A DNA stretch of 64,000 nucleotides from Pseudofulvibacter geojedonensis (GTDB taxonomy: Bacteria; Bacteroidota; Bacteroidia; Flavobacteriales; Flavobacteriaceae). The notes under the pieces are model-generated. The model worked only from the letters and a program-made list of their open reading frames with translations. It ran no database searches and was not told the DNA's origin. Numbering within the stretch: position 1 is the stretch's first letter; every line of letters starts with the position of its first letter. The DNA is taken from contig NZ_JBHTJM010000011.1 in the NCBI RefSeq assembly GCF_042675745.1, positions 1 to 64,000 of the forward strand. Reading direction: 5' to 3'. Shown here in pieces: positions 39,829-48,342 of the stretch. The translations under genes were made by a program, and so were the position numbers.

Positions 39829-42471
39829 ATGAAAAAAGCTTTTAAAATATTCGGAATCTTATTTCTACTTCTCATTATCACTGCTGTAGCTGCTCCTATT
39901 GTATTTAAAGATAAATTTGCTGGCATGATTAAAACCTTAATCAATAAACAAATTAACGCCCAAGTAGATTTTGACGATGTTGATATTAGTTTAATTAATA
40001 ATTTTCCTAAAGCCAGTTTACAAATTGAAGGGTTGAGCATTACTAACTTTGAACCTTTTAAAGGTGACACCTTATTTTATGCCAAAGAAATAGGTTTAAC
40101 CATGCCGTTATCTGGTTTAACAAAGACAGCAGAAGATGCTATTACTATAAACGCTTTTACTATTGATGAAGCTTTGGTTAATATTATTTCTAATAAGAAT
40201 GGAATTACTAATTACGATATAGCCAAAAAGAAAGAAAACAAACAACCTACTAAAACAGAAGATACTAACGCAAAAGGTTTTGCTTTTACTGTAGAAGAAT
40301 ATGCTATTAATAACAGTACTGTTAATTATATAGATGAATCCTCTAATTTAAAGTTAGCTTTAGCAAATTTAAATCATAAGGGAGCAGGAGATCTATCTGC
40401 TGCTAAAACTACACTCAACACCCTAACAGACGGCACTATATCTTTAAATAAAGGAGTTAGTAATTATTTAGACAACCATTCACTTTCATTAGAAGCCGAT
40501 TTAGACATTGACCAAGAAACTGGTAAAATTAGTTTTTTAGAAAATACGTTTAAACTAAACCAGCTGGCTTTAAAATTCAATGGTTTTGTAAAAAACACTG
40601 AAGAGACCGAAGTAGATATTAAATTTAACACTCCTACTTCTGATTTTAAAAACTTTATTGCTGTTTTACCTAAGCAGTACTCAAAAAACATTAATAGCAT
40701 AAAAACAAACGGAAGTTTTGCTATTAATGGTGATGTAAAAGGAAAGATTACAGAAACTACTATTCCTAATTTTAATATTCAAGTAAACTCTAAAAACGCC
40801 TCTTTTAAATATCCTGATTTACCTAAAAAGGTAGAAAATATTAACCTAATTGCCGCCATTAGCAATACTACAGGCAATATAAACGACACCTTTTTAGATC
40901 TTGAAAAGCTTTCTTTACAAATAGATCAAGATGTATTTCATGCACAAGGAAAGATAACTAATTTACCTTCAGACAACAGGTATGTAAGTGCTAAACTAGA
41001 TGGTACTTTAAATTTAGCTAACTTGTCTCAAGCTTATCCGGTTGTTCTAGAAAACGATTTAAAGGGAATTGTAAAAGCTAATTTACAAACCGCTTTTTCA
41101 CAAAAAGCTATAGAAGACAACCAATATGAAAAAATTAAGAATAATGGTAATTTTAGTGTATCTGGATTTGAATTCGCATCTAAAGATATTGTAAACCCAA
41201 TTAATATTTCAGAAGCTAAAGTTGATTTTACGCCTAGTTCTGTTAACCTAGAAAAGTTCGATGCCACTAGCGGCAGTAGCGATTTTAAAGCCAACGGAAC
41301 CATAGATAATTTGTTTGGATTCTTGTTTAGCGATAAAAAATTAAAAGGAGATTTTAAAGTGAACTCTCAATTATTTAAAGTTGATGATTTTATGGTTGAT
41401 AATACAGAAGATGGTAATGATTCTGAAAACACTCAGAAAAAATCTGAAAAAGGAGAAGGTTTAAAGATACCTGCGTTTTTAGATGCTAAAATTACCGCTA
41501 ATGCTAAAAAGGTAATTTATGACAACCTAACACTTAACAACCTAAAAGGAGACTTAGTAATTAAAGACGAAACAGCCTCTTTACAGAATTTAACTACAGA
41601 TATGTTTGATGGCAGAATGGCTATAGATGGAAACATATCTACCAAAAACGAAACTCCAACCTTTGCTTTAGACTTAGGTATCGATAAGTTCGATATTAGT
41701 AAATCGTTTAAAGGAATGGATTTGTTAACTAGTTTAGCTCCTATTGCAAAAATGGTTCAAGGAAAATTAAATACCAATTTAAAGTTATCGGGTAATTTAA
41801 ATAAGGAGTTTTCTCCAGACTTAAACTCATTAACTGGTAATGCCTTGGCAGAAATTTTAACAACCAAAGTTGTTCCTGAAAACTCTAAAGCGTTGAATTT
41901 ATTAAACGATAAATTACCTTTTATAGATTTAGATAAATTGGATTTAAAAAACTTAAAATCTGCTCTTAGTTTTAAAGAAGGCAAAGTAAACATTAGTCCG
42001 TTCGATGTAAAGTACGATGATATTACTATTACAATAGCGGGTGGCCATGGTTTTGATAATAGTTTAGGGTATACAGCTACTTTTGATGTTCCTGCTAAAT
42101 ATTTTGGTAATGAGGTAAGTGGTTTATTATCTAAATTAAACGAAGAAGATATTAAAGATGTAAAAGTACCTGTAACTGCTAACATTAATGGTTCTTTTAG
42201 CCAACCAAGCGTTAAAACCGATTTAAAAAACTCTGTTAGCAATTTAACCAAACAATTGGTACAGATTCAAAAAGATAAATTATTAGGTCAAGGTACAGAT
42301 GCTGTTAAGGATGTTCTAGGTGGCTTGTTAGGAGGAGGAAACAACAACCAAGAAACCGATTCTACTAGTAATAGCTCAGATAGTAACAATGGAGCCGTTA
42401 AAGACCTGGCCAACGATGTAATTGGTGGTTTGTTTGGCAAAAAGAAAAAAGATAGTACGGAGAAAAAGTAA
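39829..42471 (+). CDS. AsmA-family inner-membrane/periplasmic protein
   Basis: 880 residues. N-terminal membrane helix (about 5-23), then the AsmA N-terminal repeating-beta-groove region (VDFDDVDISLINNFPKASLQIEGLSI, LFYAKEIGLTMPLSGL). The long middle consists of repeated beta segments; the C-terminal AsmA_2 region includes DMFDGRMAIDGNISTKNETP and FKEGKVNISPFDVKYDDI. The tail (about 830-880) is rich in Gly, Asn, Ser and ends in a Lys-rich stretch (FGKKKKDSTEKK). Such bridge-like proteins are proposed to move lipids between membranes. Convergent with the DUF4238 gene, 15 bases between stops. Confidence 0.9.
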   Translation: MKKAFKIFGILFLLLIITAVAAPIVFKDKFAGMIKTLINKQINAQVDFDDVDISLINNFPKASLQIEGLSITNFEPFKGDTLFYAKEIGLTMPLSGLTKTAEDAITINAFTIDEALVNIISNKNGITNYDIAKKKENKQPTKTEDTNAKGFAFTVEEYAINNSTVNYIDESSNLKLALANLNHKGAGDLSAAKTTLNTLTDGTISLNKGVSNYLDNHSLSLEADLDIDQETGKISFLENTFKLNQLALKFNGFVKNTEETEVDIKFNTPTSDFKNFIAVLPKQYSKNINSIKTNGSFAINGDVKGKITETTIPNFNIQVNSKNASFKYPDLPKKVENINLIAAISNTTGNINDTFLDLEKLSLQIDQDVFHAQGKITNLPSDNRYVSAKLDGTLNLANLSQAYPVVLENDLKGIVKANLQTAFSQKAIEDNQYEKIKNNGNFSVSGFEFASKDIVNPINISEAKVDFTPSSVNLEKFDATSGSSDFKANGTIDNLFGFLFSDKKLKGDFKVNSQLFKVDDFMVDNTEDGNDSENTQKKSEKGEGLKIPAFLDAKITANAKKVIYDNLTLNNLKGDLVIKDETASLQNLTTDMFDGRMAIDGNISTKNETPTFALDLGIDKFDISKSFKGMDLLTSLAPIAKMVQGKLNTNLKLSGNLNKEFSPDLNSLTGNALAEILTTKVVPENSKALNLLNDKLPFIDLDKLDLKNLKSALSFKEGKVNISPFDVKYDDITITIAGGHGFDNSLGYTATFDVPAKYFGNEVSGLLSKLNEEDIKDVKVPVTANINGSFSQPSVKTDLKNSVSNLTKQLVQIQKDKLLGQGTDAVKDVLGGLLGGGNNNQETDSTSNSSDSNNGAVKDLANDVIGGLFGKKKKDSTEKK

Positions 42472-42486
42472 ACTAAAAACTATTAT

Positions 42487-43362
42487 TTATAGAAGTTCAT
42501 CTTTTCTAAGCTTTTCTATAAAATCATTCAGGTACTCCTCGTTTTCACAACCAACCTGTTTAAACGACAACTTCAATATAGCATAGTTAACATCAAATAT
42601 AAACTTGCTATCATTATTATTGAGTTGTATAAAACGACTTGGTTTATTTGATAGTTTTTTAGATTCTATTTTCAATAAGACTTTACTAGAAAGAGGAATA
42701 TCTATTATTGCTATTTCTTCAATATTAGGGTTAAAATATTCATTTATTTTTCTTCTTTGAACGAAAGATGATTTGTCTCCGATTAAAAAATAATCATCAC
42801 TAGTTATTTGTAATATATCAAATCTAATGTCTCCCATCTTATCAAACACACTTTCAACAAAATCTTTATATGAAGTTAAGTTAGAATAGTTAACTTTTCC
42901 CAATTCTTCTTTTAGGAGCTTCAACTCACACTTTAAATCTGGGGCTGCAATTGGCATTAATTCTTCAAAAAAAGGTTTGAAAATTGTATTGTCTGTATTT
43001 TTTTTATCTATTGGGTGCCTTAAATATCCAGCGATACCATATTTAGCTATATAAACAACACTATCCTCTATCTCCTCTAAATTAGCATGATTACTATTAA
43101 TTATAGATTTAATTATATTAAAGTGCTTTAAAAAATCATTTTCGAAATTTAGGTTAAGCTCTTTTTCCAGAGTTCCATGGTCTATAACACCATTTTCAAT
43201 TTTAGAATTACAATCTTTTTCCCTAAAAATAGATTTTGGAGCCATTCTACTAAAATGATTATCACATTCTTTATCATAAAGAAAAATTCTATTCAAATCA
43301 TCATTGTAAAAATTCTTAATTTGACATTCGGATACAAAATGGTGCTTTCTTGGTATACTCAT
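42487..43362 (-). CDS. DUF4238 domain protein
   Basis: 291 residues, no signal peptide or membrane segment. The N-terminus MSIPRKHHFVSECQIKNFYN and the following Asp-containing strand (RIFLYDKECDN) match the DUF4238 pattern 'HHy.P..yL..F'; the C-terminal half includes LQITSDDYFLIGDKSSFVQRR and IIDIPLSSKVLLKIE, which also fit. Function unknown. It is scattered in bacterial genomes and often looks like an accessory gene; here it sits alone between two core genes, with Asn/Lys/Ile-rich composition similar to neighbours. Its start is 36 bases downstream of the DUF2797 gene's end. Confidence 0.8.
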   Translation of the reverse strand: MSIPRKHHFVSECQIKNFYNDDLNRIFLYDKECDNHFSRMAPKSIFREKDCNSKIENGVIDHGTLEKELNLNFENDFLKHFNIIKSIINSNHANLEEIEDSVVYIAKYGIAGYLRHPIDKKNTDNTIFKPFFEELMPIAAPDLKCELKLLKEELGKVNYSNLTSYKDFVESVFDKMGDIRFDILQITSDDYFLIGDKSSFVQRRKINEYFNPNIEEIAIIDIPLSSKVLLKIESKKLSNKPSRFIQLNNNDSKFIFDVNYAILKLSFKQVGCENEEYLNDFIEKLRKDELL

Positions 43363-43398
43363 CTTTTAACTATACTCTATCTTTAATCAAAGGTATTA

Positions 43399-44193
43399 CT
43401 AATTCACACTCAAACTAACCACCACTCCTTCGTTATTACGAACATTAAAAACAGTTTGATCTTCAAAAATTAAGTATTGCCCTTTTATACCTTTTAACAC
43501 TCCTGTATATTCAGGGGTTTTAGTAAGGTTTAAACTCTTTAACTTAACTGGATATTGCTCTACCGGAAAATTTAGCACGTATTCTTTTTCTTGTGCCAAA
43601 GTATATTCTTTAATCTCTTCTGGCAAATAACCAATCAGTTCTTCTTTTTTAGCCATTAAATCTTCATCAGGAACTTCGTTCTTCAGCATAGCTCTCCAAT
43701 TAGTTTTATCGGCTACATAATTTTTCAAAGCTACCTCTGCAATACCTGCTAAATAACGATTCGGTACTTCTACAATAGGTAGGGCTTTACTCGCTCCTTG
43801 ATCTATCCATCTAGTAGGCACTTGCTTCTTTCTAGTTACCCCTACCTTAATGTTACTGCTTAATGCTAAATATACAATATGTGGTTGCAACTGAGCTTGC
43901 TTTTCAAATTCTAAATCTCTATCCTCAATGCCTAAATGAGCAGTAGATTTTTCTGGATGCATAATCCATTCACCAGCCTGTGGAGCATCATAAAAACACG
44001 ACTTACAAAAGCCTTGCCTATATAATTGTTTGTCTTTTGCACAACTCATACATTGATACTTTTCAAAAGAAATAGTGATCGATTTGTTAAGTAACTGATT
44101 CATATTCAATACATCATTATTAAAATCTAGATAGTATTGTACTGTATCTTGTAAACCGGTTTGCATTTTCTTTAGTACACCTTGGTATTGCAT
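43399..44193 (-). CDS. DUF2797 zinc-ribbon protein
   Basis: 264 residues. A four-Cys zinc ribbon near residue 50-75 (CMSCAKDKQLYRQGFC KSC), followed by FYDAPQAGEWIMHPEKSTAHLGIEDRD and the DUF2797 core (HIVYLALSSNIKVGVTRKKQVPTRWIDQGASKAL, IAEVALKNYVADKTNW). The GIY-YIG-like 'KVGVT..TRW.DQGA' segment is characteristic. Function unknown. Divergent from the GH3 gene with a short intergenic gap. Confidence 0.88.
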   Translation of the reverse strand: MQYQGVLKKMQTGLQDTVQYYLDFNNDVLNMNQLLNKSITISFEKYQCMSCAKDKQLYRQGFCKSCFYDAPQAGEWIMHPEKSTAHLGIEDRDLEFEKQAQLQPHIVYLALSSNIKVGVTRKKQVPTRWIDQGASKALPIVEVPNRYLAGIAEVALKNYVADKTNWRAMLKNEVPDEDLMAKKEELIGYLPEEIKEYTLAQEKEYVLNFPVEQYPVKLKSLNLTKTPEYTGVLKGIKGQYLIFEDQTVFNVRNNEGVVVSLSVN

Positions 44194-44236
44194 ATTGAGA
44201 TTTTTCTGTTATTTTTATGCTAAAGATAAATTATTT

Positions 44237-45760
44237 ATGCCAATTCCGTTAGTTAATTCTGTTGTCTCTTGGTTTTTAAAAAAGAGAATTCACCAAATAG
44301 AATTCTTTATTAAATACCCAAACGAAGTACAACACGAGTTATTATTTGGATTGTTACAAAGAGCTAAACATACAGAAATTGGCAAGCAGTACGATTTTGC
44401 TTCTATTAAAACATACGAGGAGTTTGCCAACAGATTACCCATTGTAAATTACGAAGATGTAGAACCTTTAATAGAGAAAAACAGACAAGGTAAGCAAAGT
44501 ATTATTTGGGATTCTCCTATAAAAATGTTTGCAAAATCTAGCGGAACCACCAATGCTAAAAGTAAATTTATTCCTGTTAGCGAAGATTCTTTAGAAGATT
44601 GTCATTACAAAGCCAGTAAAGATTTATTGTGTTTGTACTTAAACAACAACGAAGACTCTAAACTATTTACAGGAAAAGGGTTACGCCTAGGCGGCAGTAA
44701 AGAATTGTATAAAAATAACGGAACTTCTTTTGGAGACTTATCGGCTATACTTATAGACAACATGCCTTTTTGGGCAGAGTTTAGTTCTACCCCTAGCAGT
44801 AAAGTTTCTTTAATGGACAACTGGGAAGTAAAAATGCAAGCCATTGTAGAAGAAACCATAAAAGAAGACGTTACCAGTTTGGCTGGTGTGCCTTCTTGGA
44901 TGTTGGTTCTACTTAACAAAACCTTAGAAACAACCAACAAAAAAAACTTATTAGAAGTTTGGCCTAATTTAGAAGTATACTTTCATGGTGGTGTAAGCTT
45001 TAATCCTTACAGAGATCAATATAAAAGCTTACTACCGAGTAATTCTTTTAAATACTACGAAATTTATAATGCTTCAGAAGGCTTTTTTGCAATTCAAGAT
45101 CAAAATAACTCTAGTGAATTATTGCTAATGCTTGACTATGGTATTTTTTATGAATTCATACCTATGGATACTTATGGCACAATAAATCAAAAAGTTATTC
45201 CACTAGATGCTGTAGAATTGAATAAAAATTATGCTGTTATTATTACTACTAATGGTGGATTATGGCGTTATAAAATAGGTGATACTGTTCGTTTCACATC
45301 TATTAGTCCGTACAGAATTAAAGTATCAGGCAGAACAAAGCATTATATTAATGCTTTTGGTGAAGAATTAATTATTGAAAATACAGATGAAGCATTAAAA
45401 ATAGCTTGCCAGAAAACCGACAGTGAGATCATAGATTATACTGCTGCACCAATTTTTATGAATGGTAAAGAAAAAGGAGCTCATGAATGGATTATAGAGT
45501 TTAAAAAACAGCCAAATAATATAAACCAATTTACAGAGCTATTAGATAATGCCTTAAAATCTTTAAATTCTGATTATGAAGCCAAGCGTTTAAACAATAT
45601 GACCTTAAACCCACCTACTTTACACATAGCTAAACCTAAATTATTTTATAATTGGCTTAAAAGTAACAACAAACTTGGTGGTCAAAATAAAATCCCTAGG
45701 CTTTCTAACTCACGAGAATTTCTTGAAACACTATTAAAAAGCAACAACTTTAACGATTAA
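44237..45760 (+). CDS. GH3-family (auxin-responsive promoter GH3-like) acyl-adenylating enzyme
   Basis: 507 residues from the ATG at 44237 (MPIPLVNSVVSWFLKKR is the usual start in bacteroidetes). ANL-like fold; motif 1 KMFAKSSGTTNAKSKFIPVS (nucleotide P-loop), the central ..YFHGGVSFNPYRDQYKSL, YYEIYNASEGFFAIQD with acceptor-binding residues, and the GLWRYKIGDTVRFTSISPYRIKVSGR hinge. Plant members join amino acids to jasmonate or auxin; the bacterial substrate is unknown. No partner genes adjacent; a long motif-rich intergenic region follows. Confidence 0.9.
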   Translation: MPIPLVNSVVSWFLKKRIHQIEFFIKYPNEVQHELLFGLLQRAKHTEIGKQYDFASIKTYEEFANRLPIVNYEDVEPLIEKNRQGKQSIIWDSPIKMFAKSSGTTNAKSKFIPVSEDSLEDCHYKASKDLLCLYLNNNEDSKLFTGKGLRLGGSKELYKNNGTSFGDLSAILIDNMPFWAEFSSTPSSKVSLMDNWEVKMQAIVEETIKEDVTSLAGVPSWMLVLLNKTLETTNKKNLLEVWPNLEVYFHGGVSFNPYRDQYKSLLPSNSFKYYEIYNASEGFFAIQDQNNSSELLLMLDYGIFYEFIPMDTYGTINQKVIPLDAVELNKNYAVIITTNGGLWRYKIGDTVRFTSISPYRIKVSGRTKHYINAFGEELIIENTDEALKIACQKTDSEIIDYTAAPIFMNGKEKGAHEWIIEFKKQPNNINQFTELLDNALKSLNSDYEAKRLNNMTLNPPTLHIAKPKLFYNWLKSNNKLGGQNKIPRLSNSREFLETLLKSNNFND

Positions 45761-46107
45761 CGGTAAAATTATTCCGCTAAAAGGTGCATTTCGTCGAAAA
45801 AACACCTTTAGATAGATTTTTACTAAGTTTAAACAGTATTGATCTAAAAAATACAAAATAACCAAACATCAATTAATTTTACTACACTTTACACAATAAT
45901 TAGACGTAAAAACTAAAAAATCATCATTTGTTAATTTTAATTTCTTTTGAAACACACAAGTTAAGTTCTGACTTTCAGTTTGTTAACATTTGTTTTTAAA
46001 CTATTTTAGCCCTCCCAAAACTACCTACTTATACAATTAACGTAAAGACTTATTAGGGTTTATAACACCCGAACTGTTTAGTGATAACAAATTTAAGTTA
46101 GATTATT
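45761..46107. other. 347-base intergenic region before the OmpA-family gene
   Basis: No open frame or RNA gene recognised. It holds a nested inverted repeat near 45779-45810 containing GTGCATTTCGTCGA, then about 170 bases of A+T-rich sequence, then the candidate promoter at 45980-46009 and about 98 bases of 5' leader. The GTGCATTTCGTCGA sequence recurs in the intergenic region on the other side of the gene. Confidence 0.6.
45980..46009 (+). promoter_or_regulatory. OmpA-family gene promoter, TTG-N19-TATTTTAG
   Basis: TTG (45980-45982), 19 bases, TATTTTAG (46002-46009), one mismatch from consensus, leaving a leader of roughly 90 bases before the ATG. Confidence 0.5.
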
Positions 46108-47721
46108 ATGATGAAGACTACTCTTTTTTCAACTCTATTCTTTTTCTTTAGCTTATTAACATTTGCTCAAGATAACAATCAAAATACAGATACAGAAACT
46201 GTCTCTATTAACAATGTTGAAACTCCTGAAGTAACCGTTCTTACAGCTAATTTTCAATTCGATGTTACAGATACTGGTGTAAACTCGAAACAAAATGAAT
46301 ATGGTTCTGGTTTTTTTAAGCAAAAATATATTATTATTTCTGCTAAGAAAATTGGAGGGTTAGGCGGTACAAAAGATCCTTTAACAGGAGAGCCACATAC
46401 TCAAATTTACTGCTCTACTATCAAAAAGACTGGAAATTTAGATAATCCAACCTTGTACTCACGTATTTTAAATACTCACGATAACGAGGGTAGTATCACA
46501 TTTACACCAGACGAAAGAACTGTTTATTACACAAGAAGTATTTTAAACGATTCTATTCATAATTACCAATTATTTAGAGCTAGAGATGCTGAAGGAAATG
46601 GTCAATGGCTAGGTGAGGAAAAGATAGACCTTAGCTCTAACAATTACAATATCGAAAATCCATATATGACCAATGATGGTAAAAAATTATATTTTACCTC
46701 TGACATGCCGGGTGGTTTTGGAGGTTTTGATATTTATTATGCAGATGTAAATGCTGATGGTAGTGTTGGCAAACCTATAAACTTAGGAAAAGGAGTAAAT
46801 ACTCCTAACAACGAAAGGACACCTTATATAGACAGTAAAAACAAATATTTATATTTTGCTTCAGACGGGCACAACACAATAGGTGGTTTAGACGTATTTA
46901 GAGCAAGAAATGTAAATGGTACTTTTGTTAGACCTTTAAATTTAGGTCCAACTATTAATAGCGATCAAGATGATTACGCTTTCATGATGGCTAACAGTAA
47001 GAGAGGTTATGTAACTTCTGCAAAAGCAAATGGTGTAGGAGGTTCTGATATATACAAAGTAATTTTAAACTATAATAAACAATCTATAAGAGGTACTGTA
47101 AAAGATGCGTTAACTAAATTAAACGCCCCTAACACAGTAGTAGAGGTTATAGACCAGGATGGAAATATAATTACAACTAAAAAAGTCGGAAAAGATGCTA
47201 AATTTTCTGTTTATGTAGACCCTTACGAAGTATACACTATTCGCTCAAACAAAGAAGGCTATATTGAAAATATTATGGATGTTGAAACCAATTCTGCTAC
47301 AGATCGCTATTTTGACATTGAAGTAAACCTAGAACAAACTCAGCCTGAAATAGTAGAGGAAGGTGATAAAACAATGATTAAAATAGAAAACATTTATTTT
47401 GATTTTGACAGAGCAACTATTAAAGATGATTCTAAAATATCGTTAGATAAAATTGTAAGAGTTTTAGAAGATAATCCTGATATGAAAATTGAGGTAAATG
47501 CTCATACAGACATAAGAGGTAGTGCTGCTTATAACTTAGGTTTATCTAAAAGAAGAGCGGCTTCTGCCATGAAATACCTAATCTCTAGAGGTGTTAATGC
47601 AGATAGATTAATATCTGAAGGGTTTGGAGAAACTCAAACAATAATTGATTGTATTTCTAAAGAATGTTCTGACGAAGAACATGAACTAAATAGACGTATA
47701 GAATTTGTTGTTATTAAATAA
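46108..47721 (+). CDS. OmpA-family protein with PD40 repeats
   Basis: 537 residues with a signal peptide (MKTTLFSTLFFFFSLLTFAQ). Residues about 75-310 carry WD40-like PD40 repeats (GSITFTPDERTVYYTRS, PYMTNDGKKLYFTSDMPGG, PYIDSKNKYLYFASDGHNT). About 325-410 is a CarboxypepD_reg-like domain (IRGTVKDALTKLNAPNTVVE). The C-terminal 120 residues are an OmpA peptidoglycan-binding domain (IYFDFDRATIKDDSKI, EVNAHTDIRGSAAYNLGLSK). In Flavobacteriia this architecture is usually paired with a PorP/SprF-like barrel, which is absent here. ATG at 46111 is an alternative start. Ends in a terminator. Confidence 0.92.
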   Translation: MMKTTLFSTLFFFFSLLTFAQDNNQNTDTETVSINNVETPEVTVLTANFQFDVTDTGVNSKQNEYGSGFFKQKYIIISAKKIGGLGGTKDPLTGEPHTQIYCSTIKKTGNLDNPTLYSRILNTHDNEGSITFTPDERTVYYTRSILNDSIHNYQLFRARDAEGNGQWLGEEKIDLSSNNYNIENPYMTNDGKKLYFTSDMPGGFGGFDIYYADVNADGSVGKPINLGKGVNTPNNERTPYIDSKNKYLYFASDGHNTIGGLDVFRARNVNGTFVRPLNLGPTINSDQDDYAFMMANSKRGYVTSAKANGVGGSDIYKVILNYNKQSIRGTVKDALTKLNAPNTVVEVIDQDGNIITTKKVGKDAKFSVYVDPYEVYTIRSNKEGYIENIMDVETNSATDRYFDIEVNLEQTQPEIVEEGDKTMIKIENIYFDFDRATIKDDSKISLDKIVRVLEDNPDMKIEVNAHTDIRGSAAYNLGLSKRRAASAMKYLISRGVNADRLISEGFGETQTIIDCISKECSDEEHELNRRIEFVVIK

Positions 47722-47742
47722 TCTTTCTTAACAACATTCTTT

Positions 47743-47778
47743 AAAAAAGGAGATCAATTACTTTGATCTCCTTTTTTT
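47743..47778 (+). terminator. Terminator of the OmpA-family gene
   Basis: AAAAAAGGAGATCAA / TTGATCTCCTTTTTT with a 5-base loop and T-run; A-run on the other side. Confidence 0.85.
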
Positions 47779-47921
47779 ATATCAAACCTAAATCTATTCA
47801 CTATCAACTATATAGTATTCTTTTTTGAAACATATACATTTCATCGAAAAAAAACAAGAAACGTGCATTTCGTCGATAATATCTACCGTTTATCTTTAGT
47901 TAACATTTATTAAGAATTATT

Positions 47922-47958
47922 GAATGTTTCACAACAAAAAAAGAATATTTCACAACAA
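47922..47958 (+). repeat. Direct repeat GAAT(G/A)TTTCACAACAA with 21-bp period
   Basis: Copies at 47922-47937 and 47943-47958 match at 15 of 16 bases; the CACAAC core recurs at 47982-47987. Periods of 21 and 31 bases are about two and three helix turns, as expected for a tandem-binding regulator. Confidence 0.6.
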
Positions 47959-48049
47959 TATTAACATTACATTAGATTTTACACAACTCAAAAAACATAA
48001 GTAGCTGAAAAACAAGATTTAACAGTTTTTATATTCTAATTTATTAACA

Positions 48050-48057
48050 TATGTTTG
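48050..48057 (+). promoter_or_regulatory. -7 box (TATGTTTG) for the small lipoprotein gene
   Basis: Exact TAnnTTTG match 38 bases before the ATG; no TTG at the usual -33 distance, as for an activator-dependent promoter. Confidence 0.4.
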
Positions 48058-48095
48058 TCTTATCAAAATAACCCATAATTTTTAAAGACATAAAG

Positions 48096-48254
48096 ATGAA
48101 AAAAAGTATAATCGTATTAGGAGCAGTTTCTTTCTTATTAGTATCATGTGGTGGAAGCAGATGGAGTTGTAAAAAACGTTATTGTGCAAATGAAGTTAAA
48201 GAAGCTAAGACAGAAGTATTAAACACTCAGCAAACTGCTTTAGTAACTCCTTAA
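48096..48254 (+). CDS. 52-residue lipoprotein, unknown function
   Basis: Reading frame of 52 codons plus stop, starting at ATG after TTTAAAGACATAAAG. The product begins MKKSIIVLGAVSFLLVSCGG, a complete lipoprotein signal with lipidated Cys18. Only about 34 residues remain: GGSRWSCKKRYC, giving two more Cys, then a charged stretch (ANEVKEAKTE) and VLNTQQTALVTP. The gene is flanked by a 317-base motif-rich leader and a strong terminator, which supports it as a real, separately transcribed gene. No family recognised. It lies downstream of the OmpA-family gene on the same strand. Confidence 0.75.
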   Translation: MKKSIIVLGAVSFLLVSCGGSRWSCKKRYCANEVKEAKTEVLNTQQTALVTP

Positions 48255-48290
48255 TTTTAAGTCCCAAAGAAATACTTTTTAAATATATAA

Positions 48291-48322
48291 AAAAGGCCTG
48301 CTTTACTTAAAGCAGGCCTTTT
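48291..48322. terminator. Bidirectional terminator between the small lipoprotein gene and murI
   Basis: Perfect 14-bp stem AAAAGGCCTGCTTT / AAAGCAGGCCTTTT with a 4-base loop between convergent genes. Confidence 0.9.
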
Positions 48323-48342
48323 CATTTTATCTTCATTCACTT

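Larger units (their letters stand above)
47779..48095. other. 317-base motif-rich region before the small lipoprotein gene
   Basis: No open frame. It contains CATTTCATCGA (47837-47847), GTGCATTTCGTCGA (47863-47876), ACCGTTTAT (47885-47893, a match to the published LytTR half-site pattern as I remember it), two 16-base direct repeats GAAT(G/A)TTTCACAACAA at 47922-47937 and 47943-47958, a third CACAAC box at 47982-47987, and a TATGTTTG -7 box at 48050-48057. Confidence 0.55.

Noticed and set aside
41757..42251. 164-residue open frame opposite the AsmA gene
   Set aside because: Antisense of a well-supported gene, no family resemblance.
45879..45900. Fourth CACAA box (TTTACACAATAA) before the OmpA gene
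   Set aside because: Only a loose match to the repeats at 47922 and 47943 and no phased partner; likely chance in A+T-rich sequence.
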